DNA of 64,000 nucleotides from Amorphochlora amoebiformis (lineage: Eukaryota > Cercozoa > Chlorarachniophyceae). Under the pieces are notes generated by a model. The model did not search any database, was not told the DNA's origin, and saw only the letters and a program-made list of their open reading frames with translations. This document shows positions 1-27,727 of the stretch, one piece after another. Numbering within the stretch: the first letter of the stretch is position 1; each line of letters starts with the position of its first letter. The stretch covers positions 248,001-312,000 of the forward strand of contig BAAHQB010000111.1 in assembly GCA_054601695.1 (NCBI GenBank). Reading direction: 5' to 3'. The position numbers were made by a program, and so were the translations under genes.

Positions 1-45
1 GTGTACACACATAATCATGAGGATATCCAACATATCTTCCGTGAC

Positions 46-7557
<7,512 letters not shown>

Positions 7558-7620
7558 TGTGCCGCATTTTTATCTTCGGAATCTAGGATTCGGAATCCAT
7601 CCGGGCCGAGCCGAGATGGA
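7558..7620. promoter_or_regulatory. 63-bp divergent promoter, DHPS / zinc-finger gene
   Basis: Only 63 bp separate the ATG of deoxyhypusine synthase (minus, 7557) and the ATG of the RanBP2-finger gene (plus, 7621). The segment must hold both 5' leaders or shared promoter elements unless transcription starts inside the opposite gene. I see no TATA box; it contains CCGGGCCGAGCCGAGAT. Confidence 0.5.
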
Positions 7621-8771
7621 ATGGCTTCCATGAGGGACGTCTTTGCTGATCTGAAGCTTTATCTCAACAAGAACTGGCTGGGATGTTGCTATGATATCCT
7701 CCAAAGCAACAATTTACCAGGTGTGACACTTTCAAATTGCGACACTCATTGGGGCAGAAGATCCTATCTGATAGGATGAAATCAATGTCTTTGGGATTTT
7801 CAGGGAGATTATTACCCCATCTACGCATGTGCGATCTGGAGTTCTTGGGAATGGAAAAGGATCTTGCCCTTAGGTGATTTCATACGTATTGCGTGTATGC
7901 CTTCGTACTCAAACCCCGAAGCCTAAATCTCCACCCCAAAAAAGGGCTCACTCAAGATCGCACCTGACTATTCCTTCGCAGGCTGAGAAATACAATCGAG
8001 GTTGAGTTGTGGAGCTGGAGCGGACCGATGCCCAGATACAAGTTAGTGTGCAGTGAGGTCGAGTCAAGCACATAACCCGCTGCCTTTAAATTATCATCCT
8101 TGGAATTGTACCGTCTCGCCCATGTCCTATACTCATATTTCTAAACTCTTCTACTTGCAATTTTCCCTCTCACCCTCTTCACTATGTTATCAATCGTTCA
8201 GAATGCAGAAGATATCCATTACTTCGATGCCAAGACTGAAAGATCGTCATTTCGCCGTCCCCCCCAAATGGAGAAAGCGATAAAGGACGCAGGAATGGGT
8301 ACGAATACGTGTGTGATATGCATTGCTATGACTCCTTTTTAAGATGATGGAAGGAATTTGCTGTGTTTGAGATATCGAGGCGTTGAGGAAGGACGACAAG
8401 GAGGTTCGGACGTGGTTGAAGAACCTCGCGCCCGCCAACACGCACAGGCCAGGCAAGCGTATCCGGTCTACTATTGCTTGCAACACACCACATCCATGTG
8501 TTACGTGTATTTATCCATGGAAATATATACCACGTCCTAATTGCATACAATACTAACAATTCACAAAAATAGCCCTACTATTCATAACACATATATATAT
8601 ATATCTACCATACAATACCCACAATTCACAAAAATAGCCCTAGTAACAAAACAATCCTAATGTTGACCTCGAAATATCAATTCACCGTGTCACCTCACTA
8701 TGGGAGCTTTGATTATTTTATCCTCCTCCTCACAGCGTCGTATATATATATAATATATTATACATATATAT

Positions 8772-8830
<59 letters not shown>

Positions 8831-8878
8831 TTTTATATACACACACATATATATATACATATATATGTATACATATTT

Positions 8879-8911
<33 letters not shown>

Positions 8912-8912
8912 A

Positions 8913-8988
<76 letters not shown>

Positions 8989-9042
8989 TTATATACTCTA
9001 ATTTGTAAATGTATATATACATATATATATATATATACACAT

Positions 9043-9090
<48 letters not shown>

Positions 9091-9260
9091 AAACATATAT
9101 GAAAAAAGATATATTCACACCATATTACCACAAACCCACACATATATAAAAATATGATATATTCACACATACGTACCACAAACACACAAGTGTGAGTATA
9201 CTACTTTGTACGAGAATTCCAGTTACTGATACATGTATACATATATTTATACATTTATAT

Positions 9261-9317
<57 letters not shown>

Positions 9318-9511
9318 ATATATATGTGTATCTTTTTATACATACACATATACATATATTTCTCATATATGTGTATCTTTTTATACAACATATATTTCTC
9401 ATATATATACATACATATATATATATATATTATATATATATATTTATATATATATATATATACCTATATGTCTTTAGACACATACATATATATGTAAATA
9501 TATATACATAC

Positions 9512-9545
<34 letters not shown>

Positions 9546-9872
9546 ATATACATAATATAATATATAATATATTATATATACAGCCTTATCCTTGCTTAAA
9601 AATATCAGGAAGAACCTCGACAGAATGCACAACCCAATTCTTCCTCGGAAGTTAGCACGTTCGTTCACCCCTTCGACCTGCCCATCCTCATCTCTTGTCA
9701 TCAAGAAAACGCTAGCACAGTTGCCAATCTCCATCGAAGCAACGTCTCAATCGCCGACGCGAGATTCTCAGGTTATCGAGACCCTCTCAGCTATTCCCAG
9801 CCCTATAATAAAGCCGACAAAATTCCACAGGAAAGGTAAAAACTTTCTACATAATCCGCACACACATATTTA

Positions 9873-9910
<38 letters not shown>

Positions 9911-9913
9911 CAT

Positions 9914-9971
<58 letters not shown>

Positions 9972-10158
9972 TTATATATTATATATGTATATATAATACG
10001 TATACATACATTTATACATATATATATATATATATATATAGGTATATATATAATTAATAAAAATACACGCACATATAAATATATGTATATACGTATATAG
10101 ATAACACAAAATGTAGAGTATAGATATATATACATATTTTTATATTATATGTGTATAC

Positions 10159-10196
<38 letters not shown>

Positions 10197-10392
10197 TATT
10201 ACATGGCAATATACATATATATATATATATATATACATATGTATATATATATATATTATTATATGGCAATATATATATGTATTATATGTGTATGTATGTG
10301 TTATATGCATATTATATATGTATATATATATATAATGTATATATATGTATATGCATATATTTATACACATGTGTATGCATCCATGTATGCAC

Positions 10393-10444
<52 letters not shown>

Positions 10445-10632
10445 GTATGTAATATATATATATATATATTTGTATATGTAGATATAAGTATAAACTTACA
10501 GCAATGCCTGCGAATTGGACCTGCGCAATCTGCACGTTCGAAAATGATACCGAATTTTGCAAATCTTGTCGGGTTTCGACTCGCTGGGATGAATACAATC
10601 CTGAGTATGACGAAAGGGAAATGATGGACTGA
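7621..10632 (+). CDS. RanBP2-type zinc-finger protein, 266 aa
   Basis: Seven exons chain in phase: 7621-7720, 7804-7873, 7982-8045, 8202-8298, 8372-8458, 9584-9835 and 10502-10632 (801 nt in total). The last exon encodes [19 protein letters not shown], a RanBP2-type finger with cysteines near residues 231, 234, 243 and 246. The spacer between the cysteine pairs is eight residues, where ten is usual. Such fingers bind ubiquitin, single-stranded RNA or Ran in other proteins; which applies here is unknown. The rest, with [15 protein letters not shown] and a Ser/Thr/Pro-rich middle, is not recognised. Introns 5 and 6 are long and filled with TA arrays; introns 1 to 4 are 73-156 bp. The N-terminal half is supported only by splice signals and phase. 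Confidence 0.72.
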
Positions 10633-11039
10633 GAAGGTTGGATATCGATAGCTATACAGCCGCCTAGAAAATTTACTTCAAGTAAATTCATTATTTACTG
10701 ATCAAATTTGGACTAGGTCTGGGTTTAGGGTTAGGGTTAGGAAATTGAATATACAGAACCGCCGATGATATCATGATACTACAGCTACACATATCCTAGA
10801 TATGTAGTAGTCTATGAGTACGTGCACTGGCTATGTATCTCGGTATGTCTCAGTAGTATATACACACTAGTGTGGCATTATTATGACTCATGATATCTAG
10901 GATATGTCATTATTATTATCATTATTATTAGTTTAATTTAGTTATTATATTAATTTCTAATTTATAGAATCTCATCCGAAATCGGTAACTAGAACATCGT
11001 ATCATTCACGATCGTGGTATATCTAGATTCTAGATATCA

Positions 11040-11088
<49 letters not shown>

Positions 11089-11173
11089 AGACATAACATC
11101 TAAAACATTCAGTATTTTGACTGACATTATGATGATCAGATGATTGCAAGTTAATTTTAGTTCAGTTGTATAA
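10633..11173. other. Intergenic stretch without a gene
   Basis: The stretch holds a short TTAGGG run near 10726-10740 and an imperfect inverted repeat (CATATCCTAGATATG near 10789 against GATATCTAGGATATG near 10892). It also has an ATT-trinucleotide patch near 10907-10930 and a TA array near 11045-11087. I see no convincing exon in it. Confidence 0.6.
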
Positions 11174-12774
<1,601 letters not shown>

Positions 12775-12821
12775 TATCGAGTGAACATTTTTCGTTGTAT
12801 GTACATGCATACATACATTTA

Positions 12822-12864
<43 letters not shown>

Positions 12865-12878
12865 TATACATATTTATA

Positions 12879-12917
<39 letters not shown>

Positions 12918-13091
12918 ATAATGATGTACTTTTATATATATGTATTATTTATTTAAAATATGTATATATATATATATATGTATATTATATATATATATAT
13001 ATATATATCTTATAAATATATATAATTTATATAATATGTACATATGTACAAATGCATGTACATATATGTATGTATAAAGTATGTTACAATA

Positions 13092-13141
<50 letters not shown>

Positions 13142-13157
13142 ATAGTGTATGTCTACT

Positions 13158-13226
13158 ACAATTCAGAAATTGAAGTTTTCAAGAAGGGAGGTAAAATCGA
13201 TACGGACACGAACGCATACTTCAATG
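13158..13226 (+). repeat. Inverted partial copy of exon 12056-12015 plus intron
   Basis: On the plus strand this matches the minus-strand exon 12056-12015 and the intron just after it. IEVFKKGGKID replaces IEVLKKGGKID, and the following ACGNACGCATAC...CAATG block is intronic in the original. It lacks the GTGTAC donor because of a small deletion. It is a duplicated fragment and not an exon of the plus-strand gene that follows. Confidence 0.65.
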
Positions 13227-13228
13227 TT

Positions 13229-13345
<117 letters not shown>

Positions 13346-13412
13346 ACAATATGACTTAAGAACTACGCCATTGTAGGCGAGGGAGAGGGAGGAGGAAGAG
13401 ACTGGCGGGAAA

Positions 13413-13622
13413 AAAAGATGAAGCTGGAGGGAGGAGCCGCCGCTTCGAGAAAAAAGGGAGAACCTTGCGGTGGAGGTTGCTATCGGCGAGAGCTGATTCT
13501 TTTTGCAGGAACTTCGATATCTCCATCATCACGTTCTATGAACGCATGTATTTTAAGTATGCATTATGTATGTACATATATATATATATATATGTGTGTA
13601 TATGTATATATATGTATGTATT

Positions 13623-13662
<40 letters not shown>

Positions 13663-14473
13663 GTGTGTGTGTGTAGTTCATATATACATATTACGTTAAA
13701 GAGAACAAGCGTTTTATGCCAAAATTGACCTCCAACAAACACTGGAAAAAACTATCTTCATCTAAAACTTCCAACCTGGAGCTTTTTCCCAGTTGGTCCC
13801 TTCTTCAGAATAGACCTGATAACCGCTGAGCGCCCCACCACCACCCCCGAAAGAATCCAAGGAGAGGGGAAAAAGGTCGACATTTCCGCATGGTTTTAGT
13901 TTTTTCGGATACCCTCAATGAACGCTTTCTTGGACTTGGGAGAGGTGAAGTATGTGGTCTTGCCTTTCTACGTGTTACAAAAAGGTCGTACTCAGGGAGG
14001 TTGATATACCCCACACCAAGGATGAGGTCCTTTATTACACCAAAACTCAACCCATCACATACCGAATCCATCATTCGCCCGAGAAAGATTGGAATGTGAC
14101 GTATTCACACGTCACGATTTGCAGATGTGACACAGCCTTCTGTCACCAGTCTCAGCCGTCAGTGCCCGTCACAACCGGTCTTACGGTAGTGTCACACAGG
14201 GTGAGAGGACCGCAATCCCATGGGCGTCCGCAAGGGTTTGTTCGTGGCCTCAACGACAATAGTGTTTGGAATGATCGGGTTTTGGCTTCAGGAGAAGTTG
14301 GAAAGGAGATGGGACATACCGAAAGAGGTGATCAATGTATTAACCCGGTGTGGAAAGCAGTGAAGATGTTTACTGTGTGACCCTTTGACAACCAGAAGAA
14401 GGAGGTCGTGAGGATAGTTTTAGGCAAGTATAGCAAGGGAAAGGAAGGCTCTGACAGCGGGAAAACGTCATGA
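13413..14473 (+). CDS. Protein with C-terminal membrane segment (tentative exons)
   Basis: Coding-like segments on the plus strand are about 13413-13469, 13509-13556, 13809-13875, 13900-13944, 13985-14095, 14156-14200, 14235-14327 and 14396-14473, ending at TGA. The last parts encode a membrane span (FVASTTIVFGMIGFW), then LERRWDIPKE and a basic tail ending GKTS. Earlier parts include NFDISIITFYERMYF and LITAERPTTTPERIQGEG. Most junctions are short GT-AG introns of 34-70 bp; one would be only 24 bp and a 9-nt exon (13702-13710) is needed, so some joins are probably wrong. The start is not found. I do not recognise the family. Strand choice rests on the phase chain and the tail exon. Confidence 0.42.
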
Positions 14474-16449
<1,976 letters not shown>

Positions 16450-18396
16450 TCAATCGAGATCTTCAACGTCTGCAGCGCCGTTGTCACTTTGAGAATGGTG
16501 AGCCTGCGGATTTGGTCCTGGACCTGCCCCGTACATTTTTGTAAAGATCGGATTGATCACTGCCTCCAGCTTCTTTTGCTCTTCTTGGAACTCATCAACT
16601 TCAGCGCTCTCATTTTTTTGCACCCAGTCGAGCACAGCCTCAGCTGCCTTGTTCACCTTATCGATGTCGTCTTTGGGCAGCTTGGAAGCAGTCTTCTGAT
16701 CGGAAACGGTGTTCTTGGCCTGGTAGGCTAGGTTTTCGAGCTTGTTCTTGGCTTCAACCTTGGCGGCTGCTGCGTCGTCCACTTCCTTCATCTCCTTAGC
16801 CTTCTTGATCATCTCATCGATCTGCTCTTGGGAAAGGCGCCCTGCATCATTCGTGATCTTGATTGACTGGGACTTTTGTGTCTTCTTGTCCATCGCCGAG
16901 ACGTTGAGGATACCGTTTGCGTCTATGTCGAATTTAACCTCAATCTGAGGCACTCCCCTAGGAGCCAGCGGGATGCCCTCAAGCGTGAACCGGCCTAGTA
17001 GGTGGTTGTCCTTGGTGAACTTCCTTTCCCCTTCGAACACTTGAATTGTCACCGCAGGCTGGTTGTCGGCGTAGGTACTGAAGATCTGAGACTTTTTAGT
17101 CGGAATGGTAGTGTTGAGTGGCACAAGCGGCGTCATTATGCCCCCAGCGGTCTCGATTCCCAACGAAAGGGGAGCCACGTCGATGAGGACAATGCCTGAA
17201 GTATCGGAGTTCGTGTCGTTGTTGAGGATCGCAGCTTGGACGGCTGCACCGTATGCGACAGCCTCGTCGGGGTTGATAGACTGGCAGAGTTTCTTGCCGT
17301 TGAAGAATTCGGACAGCAGTTGCTGGATTTTGGGAATCCTAGTGCTTCCGCCAACAAGTACCACGTCATCGACGTCGCTCTTGCTCATCTTGGCTTCGCG
17401 CAGTACCTTCTCGACAGGTCGAAGAGTATTGCGGAAATAGTCTCCACACAGATCCTCAAACCTTGCACGGTTGATCGTTGCAGAGAAGTCTATACCCTCG
17501 TGAAGAGAATCGATCTCGACCGATGCGCGAGTGCTCGATGATAGCGTTCTCTTGGCGCGCTCGCAAGCTGTGCGTAGACGACGGAGAGCCTTCTCGTTCC
17601 CCTTAATATCCGAGCGATGCTTGCGTTTAAACTCCTTTGCGAAGTGCTCCATAAGTCGCTGATCGAAATCCTCACCGCCGAGGTGAGTATCTCCAGCCGT
17701 GGCCTTGACCTCAAAAATGCCGTCATCAATAGTCAGGAGAGACACGTCGAAGGTGCCACCTCCCAGATCGAATATGAGGACGTTACGCTCTCGTTTATCC
17801 TTCTTTTTCATCTTGTCGAGACCGTAGGCGATAGCTGCAGCAGTCGGCTCGTTGATGATCCTCTGGACGTTCAACCCAGCAATGGTGCCCGCGTCCTTGG
17901 TTGCTTGCCGTTGACTATCGTTGAAATACGCAGGAACTGTAATGACAGCGTTCTTCACCTTCTGGCCAAGGTAAGTCTCAGCAATCTCTTTCATCCTAGC
18001 TAGGACCATGCTGGAGATCTCCTGCGGCGTAAAGTTCTTGACCCGACCCATATGCGTGGCCTGGATTATAGGCTTGCCGTCACCGCCCTTGACAACCTTG
18101 AAAGGCCAGCTCTTCATATCGTTCCTCACTGTCGGCTCGTCAAAGCGTCGGCCGATGAGGCGCTTGGCTCCGAAGATGGTGTTGGACGGATTGCGAGAGG
18201 CTTGATTCTTTGCGGCGTCTCCCACTAGTCGTTCTTCGTCGGTGAAGGCAACATATGAAGGTGTCGTGCGGTTTCCCTGCTGGTTAGCTAGGATTTCCAC
18301 CGTATTGTTTCTCCAGATGCCGACGCAGGAGTATGTGGTGCCCAGGTCTATACCGACGGCCGGACCTGACGATTTGTTTTCGCTCTTGGATGTCAT
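16450..18396 (-). CDS. HSP70: Cytosolic HSP70 chaperone, 648 aa, intronless
   Basis: This ATP-dependent chaperone binds exposed hydrophobic peptides and works with J-domain proteins and nucleotide exchange factors. Signatures visible in order are [14 protein letters not shown] (residues 15-28), [28 protein letters not shown], and the [14 protein letters not shown] segment that follows the interdomain linker. The length matches cytosolic HSP70. The C-terminus is ADVEDLD, where cytosolic family members normally end EEVD, the motif that docks TPR co-chaperones. There is no signal peptide and no ER retention motif. It is a single exon with even codon use, unlike its intron-rich neighbours, which is common for heat-inducible genes. 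It is divergently arranged with a J-domain gene 301 bp away. Confidence 0.97.
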   Translation of the reverse strand: MTSKSENKSSGPAVGIDLGTTYSCVGIWRNNTVEILANQQGNRTTPSYVAFTDEERLVGDAAKNQASRNPSNTIFGAKRLIGRRFDEPTVRNDMKSWPFKVVKGGDGKPIIQATHMGRVKNFTPQEISSMVLARMKEIAETYLGQKVKNAVITVPAYFNDSQRQATKDAGTIAGLNVQRIINEPTAAAIAYGLDKMKKKDKRERNVLIFDLGGGTFDVSLLTIDDGIFEVKATAGDTHLGGEDFDQRLMEHFAKEFKRKHRSDIKGNEKALRRLRTACERAKRTLSSSTRASVEIDSLHEGIDFSATINRARFEDLCGDYFRNTLRPVEKVLREAKMSKSDVDDVVLVGGSTRIPKIQQLLSEFFNGKKLCQSINPDEAVAYGAAVQAAILNNDTNSDTSGIVLIDVAPLSLGIETAGGIMTPLVPLNTTIPTKKSQIFSTYADNQPAVTIQVFEGERKFTKDNHLLGRFTLEGIPLAPRGVPQIEVKFDIDANGILNVSAMDKKTQKSQSIKITNDAGRLSQEQIDEMIKKAKEMKEVDDAAAAKVEAKNKLENLAYQAKNTVSDQKTASKLPKDDIDKVNKAAEAVLDWVQKNESAEVDEFQEEQKKLEAVINPIFTKMYGAGPGPNPQAHHSQSDNGAADVEDLD

Positions 18397-18697
18397 GTCG
18401 AATGCTTCGATTACGTTTGTTGAATTGTGAAGCTCACCGGAGTGTTCATAAAAGGATATCCATTGGAGAGAATCGGGAGTTTCCAGATGATTCGAGGCCT
18501 TCGCGATGGTTCCTTCTCCATCCCGAGCCCTCCAGAATCATTCCACAACGGCATCGGAGACTAACTTCGGTTAGAACCTTTAATAGCCTGATGTTGTTAA
18601 TATTAGACCCTTTAATATCTATATATTTAAATCCCGTTATCCCCGGGAACCATAAGGCTCTCTAGAATCTCTGACTACCACTGCAGAATCTCGAACA
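18397..18697. promoter_or_regulatory. Divergent promoter between HSP70 and J-protein
   Basis: This 301-bp spacer separates the two start codons. It contains heat-shock-element-like pieces: AGAATCATTCC near 18535, GGTTCCTTCTCC near 18508, TTTCCAGATGATTC near 18480 and TCTAGAATCTC near 18661. None is a perfect run of alternating GAA/TTC pentamers, so heat-shock-factor control is an inference from the partial motifs and the gene pair. Confidence 0.45.
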
Positions 18698-19436
18698 ATG
18701 GAGCGATACTATGACATCCTGGAGGTGTCTCCGGACGCGGATGCAGCTGCTATCAAGAAGCAGTTCAAGAAAATAAGCCTAAAAGCCCATCCGGACAAGG
18801 GAGGGAGCAACGAAAAAATGGCGTAATGAATTCCCATCATCCTTTTTGCCCTGCTGTAGCCTCCGAAAGGCAATGAGTCCGTGGTTTAATCAGGGAGGTC
18901 AATAGAGCGTGGCAGGTATTAGGAGACGAGGTGCGCTATCCTTGTAAAATCCTCGTCCTTCTTCCGCCCTGATTTTTTGTTTATACTCTGGGGTGGTGGA
19001 TAGAAGCGAAGGGAGCGCTACAATCGCCTGGGCGTTGACTGGGAGATGGAGGATGAGGAGGTAGACAGACTCATTTGCGGTGTCAGTATGTTTTCCTCCT
19101 CCTATACAAGGGCTGATCATGATCTAGTTGCCTGGCTCATCTCTTCCATTTCTCCACCCCTTTAGGACAAGAAAATCATGGAGGATATCCGACAGAGCAT
19201 GGTAAGGCTATCACTGTCCATAAAATGGGGAAAAATCAAACTTTTCTTCTCCCTTGCTCTTAGGAGCCCCTCGGGAGATATATAATTCAGTTTGTCATCG
19301 GAGCTGTATACGTCATCTTTATACAGTAAGCACCACGATTGGCCGAAGACAATAGACTAACCCTCATTCTTACCTTTTTTATAGGAATTTTTGGCTCAAT
19401 ATTCTCGTCAGTATCGGTACTCTCCCGAATCCTTAA
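18698..19436 (+). CDS. Short membrane-anchored J-domain protein, 129 aa
   Basis: J-domain proteins stimulate the HSP70 ATPase and select where the chaperone works. Six exons chain in phase: 18698-18822, 18894-18930, 19004-19081, 19166-19201, 19264-19325 and 19385-19436 (TAA). Residues 4-65 are a complete J domain: YYDILEVSPDADAAAIKKQ, then HPDKGG with HPD at 31-33, then VNRAWQVLGDEKRRERYNRLG. Residues about 97-122 form one hydrophobic stretch (YIIQFVIGAVYVIFI...FWLNIL) seven residues from the end, as in a tail-anchored protein with the J domain in the cytosol. Introns are short (36-82 bp range) and free of TA arrays. Together with the neighbouring HSP70 it forms a chaperone pair. The target membrane cannot be told from the sequence. 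Confidence 0.9.
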
Positions 19437-19510
19437 ATGAAGACTTTTATGCGAGGGGCTGGGGGAATATTTACACAAATATACCAACCCTTAATTACAC
19501 CACACAGATG

Positions 19511-19576
<66 letters not shown>

Positions 19577-19783
19577 TATGCAGATACACGTGTGTGTGTG
19601 CGCGTGCGTATGTGGTGTGTGTGTGTTCTTGTTTGTTTTTGCGCATGTGTGTTTGTCTAAAAATATACATAATCTACATACACCTAAATGATAGTGAAAT
19701 CCTTACTCGTGGAGAAGAATTTAGGGTGGGTTTGACCTGTAGGATTTCGAAGTTTCTGGTATGAGAACCGTGCTCAGTCCAGC

Positions 19784-20086
19784 TTACGGCCCCATGAAAG
19801 TCAGAGTTTGCTGTGTTTCACAGGTGTTTTAGCGCTCCTTCACTATGCGGAAATCGAGGCAGGCAACGGAAGGTGCAACACTCACTCGCTATCCTCTGCT
19901 AACCCCTCTGAAAATGATCGCATTCCATGCCGTCTCCTGTATAGTATATCGCATCAAGAACCTTCCTTTAGGCTCATAGGCTTTGCTATTGTCGTACTCG
20001 GGTGGATCTCCCGGTGGTCGCGCTGGATACACTTCTTCATTGAGGCTTTTGTCCTCTGGTTTTATATTTGCAGTATATAACCACAT
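19784..20086 (-). CDS. Small two-exon reading, unknown (tentative)
   Basis: Exon 20086-19904 starts at ATG and encodes a polar, proline-rich segment (EEVYPARPPGDPPEYDNSK, then GRFLMRYTIQETAWN). A GT donor joins it in phase 0 to 19810-19784, which ends FMGP and TAA, giving 69 residues. The opposite strand is also open here and reads hydrophobic (GFAIVVLGWISRW...). I prefer the minus strand because polar real exons often give hydrophobic antisense frames. The family is not recognised. The region 19437-19783 to its left holds only a TA array and TG-rich sequence. Confidence 0.33.
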
Positions 20087-20103
20087 GTATGCTAATGTAT
20101 ATA

Positions 20104-20155
<52 letters not shown>

Positions 20156-20277
20156 ATATATATAAATTTATTTATATATATATATATATATATACATTAT
20201 GTGTGTGTGTGTGTGTGTGGTGTATGTGGGTGTAGATGTATCACATAAGAATATAATATGATACATACATGTAATTG

Positions 20278-20332
<55 letters not shown>

Positions 20333-20498
20333 GCACATTTATGCGTATAGGTGCATATTTATGTGTATAGGTGTATAATATACACAAACTTCTACCACAT
20401 ACAAATATAAACACAAACGAAATCTACACGAGTCACTCGCACACCTCCCCTTATCCTGATTGTCTCCGCAACCCCAACCCCAACCCCAACCCCAACAG

Positions 20499-23434
<2,936 letters not shown>

Positions 23435-23807
23435 GTCGGTAATGTATTGACCGTAATGATTATCGGATGCATGCACAAACGGGGCTGTAAATTAATTTGG
23501 TGGCCATGCTTCATTCAGCCCACTAATTTAAATGAGATGATATATGTATACCAATTGAAAACATTATGAGCCACTGATAGACCAATTTTATTTTTTATAA
23601 AGTTTATGATCGTCGACGTGCTTAATTAGTACCATACTAGCCATAGTTAATATTCTATACAATAGTATATATGCGTATACAAATATTAATATTGTAAATA
23701 TGTAAATACACAATAACAGTCATTAATGATAAGTATCATGCATTACATAGATTCATTACCCACATACACACATCTAGACATATATACATATATATATATT
23801 TATATAT

Positions 23808-23875
<68 letters not shown>

Positions 23876-24139
23876 CATATATATATAAATGTACAAATAA
23901 TACGAGTGTTGGACCACCCACTGGTCATCAGTGACTCATCACCACCGATTCACCGGGCATTGAGCAGACGATCATTGATTGGCAGCACGGTATAACGGTA
24001 TAATTATAACCTAATATTCACAGTTTCAGGAATCTACTAGTCATAGCCTGCGCGCGACGACACATACGCGGACAGCTGCCACCATCACCAAACTACTACG
24101 CAACCGCTCCAGCGGCTCGATACACGTGCGACGCACAAC

Positions 24140-24570
24140 TCATCCTGACGTGGTGTTGGCCCTCCTCGTCCGCTTTGCCTTGCGATTGGTGCTATTGTTT
24201 GGTCGCGCACCCTTGTTTGCTTTGTTGATCCTGCGTTTGTTCCTGAGGGTTGGGGTGTTAATGAGGGCAGGTTAGTGGTGGGGTATGACAGAAGGAAACT
24301 GTAGTATGGTGGATCAAACAAGGAGATAGGATAAGGAGAGTGGCATTGCCATCGTGTACGAGTCGTGGCGGGTATCATAGGACAAGAGCGTACCTGTTCA
24401 TCATCAGGATGCCCTTGACGAGCAGGACAGTCCCAATAGGCAGACGAAAGGGATCTGAAAACCACAAAAATCAACCGCAAACGCTAGGACTTGGTTAGAT
24501 TTCGCGTACTTGCAACGAATGTGTCGGATATAAATCGACTACACGCCCTGCCTAGCGTTATGGCGGACAT
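24140..24570 (-). CDS. Small basic protein, probably mitochondrial, 74 aa
   Basis: Three exons chain exactly in phase: 24570-24510, 24454-24394 and 24242-24140 (TGA), each with clear GT and AG signals. The N-terminus (SAITLGRACSRFISDTFVAN) lacks acidic residues until position 16 and looks like a mitochondrial presequence. A short hydrophobic part (GTVLLVKGILMMN) and a strongly basic tail follow (NKRRINKANKGARPNN, then NRKAKRTRRAN). The composition and length suit a mitochondrial ribosomal protein, but I cannot name the family. The opposite strand is open across exon 3 and hydrophobic; I treat that as antisense. Introns of 55 and 151 bp contain no TA arrays. Confidence 0.62.
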
Positions 24571-25308
24571 ATGTTTGCAAATTGCAGGGGCTTGGCAACC
24601 AAAAAGTTGCGCACGGCAATGGCGTTCAGTTGTGTGACTGGCCGTCTTGTCACACATGGGACACTTTCCAGGTCTTCCCTCCCCTATTTATCTCTACCTC
24701 CCCCCGTGATATTCTGGTGCATATAGAATGTGTGAGAAAAGATAAAATGATCTGACGCAAAGGAAACTTCTGGGGAAGCCATCCTATCCTAGCTGAGGTG
24801 CAAAATGGGGGGGGGCCAATACTTGGGTGCAACCATTCAATAGCCGAAAAGTTAATTGCCTTTTAATCAACCAGTGTCCTTCACTTGTGTCACAAGGTTG
24901 TGGTCAGGCACGTGTGCGTGGCGGCATGTCAAGCTTTTTTACAAAACAAGTCCTACCCATGGTAAAAGCAAGCAACATGAGGCGTAGAGATGATCTAGAA
25001 TAAGGGGATGAGTTTAATGAGCAATCACGCCTGTTTTCGCGCGGAAAACATGATCAAAGGGCTTGAGTATCACTCATTTTCCAAACTCGCAAGACTCACC
25101 GCCTTGATTCCAATCCCACTCCACCCCTATATCACAAAATAGCTTCCCTCCCAAAGGAAATACGAATATATAATCATTTTAGTGTTGCTGTCCATGTATA
25201 ACGCCAAGCTCGCACTTTGAAATGCATGCCGGTCGCGGGAAATAAATGGGCATGAGGACATGCAGATGACGTAGGATTCGGGTGAAAATTGATAAGTTGT
25301 TATTTCAG
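24571..25308. other. Intergenic, mostly unique sequence
   Basis: About 740 bp of unique sequence without TA arrays lie between the divergent small genes. A possible first exon for the next gene, ATGCCGGTCGCGGGAAATAA at 25223, would need a GC donor right after TGG. Nothing else here looks coding. Confidence 0.4.
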
Positions 25309-26851
<1,543 letters not shown>

Positions 26852-27061
26852 CTAGATCTAGTGTGTCAAAGCTCTGATGTATGGTGCGAGTGAACTTTGA
26901 TGATCATTGAAGGAATTTGTACTTGCAAAATTGAATTGGTATGGCTGGTGATAGGCGATAACAACAGCAAGAGTAACATCTTTGTATCGCTCAGTTTAGA
27001 CTGTGATTGTGGAATATTCAAGATGCATACACCACACATATATATTATACACATAATGTGT

Positions 27062-27102
<41 letters not shown>

Positions 27103-27115
27103 ACATATATAATAT

Positions 27116-27155
<40 letters not shown>

Positions 27156-27431
27156 GGATGTATACATGTATATCATGATATATATATATATACATATATC
27201 TAAGATTTATATATATACATATCTAGTATATACATATATATAGACCATATATATATATATATATATATCTCGTATTTATAATATATTTATACGATGATAT
27301 ATATTTATATATACATACATATAGTGTTTCATCATAGGCTGCACTAATAATTAGGGGAGAAAGCTGTAATAACGACGTGTAACTTATTGAAATTTATTTT
27401 CAAATTCAGGCTATGCGAATGATATAGCGCC
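26852..27431. other. Intergenic, TA arrays
   Basis: A unique patch at 26852-27050 precedes TA arrays and a second unique patch at 27325-27431. No exon with splice sites is seen on either strand. Confidence 0.5.
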
Positions 27432-27629
27432 TCACAGCTTTGACTCAGAGACCTCAGAAAGACGATCTTTGGGGTCTGCCTTATCCTTCTTCAACAAGCT
27501 CCTACCATATATATATATATATACATATATAATATGTATATATATATATATATATGTATATCCGCGCTATATGTATATATATATCCGGAGATATATATAT
27601 ATATATATATATATGTATACATATATATA

Positions 27630-27676
<47 letters not shown>

Positions 27677-27684
27677 TACACATT

Positions 27685-27727
<43 letters not shown>

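Noticed and set aside
8053-8283. Plus-strand frame [14 protein letters not shown] to PPKWRKR
   Set aside because: It crosses an intron of the zinc-finger gene. The alternative frame of the exon joins both neighbours in phase.
13805-14074. Minus-strand 89-codon frame
   Set aside because: The plus-strand segments there have matching splice sites and a coherent tail exon; the minus frame has none.
24024-24275. Plus-strand frame reading a hydrophobic, membrane-like C-terminus (VVLALLVRFALRLVLLF)
   Set aside because: It is antisense to the third exon of the 74-aa basic gene, whose three exons chain perfectly. Lysine and arginine codons on one strand give leucine and phenylalanine on the other.
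24560-24637. Plus-strand ATG frame MADICLQIAGAWQPK
   Set aside because: It is antisense to the start exon of the 74-aa gene and has no following exon.
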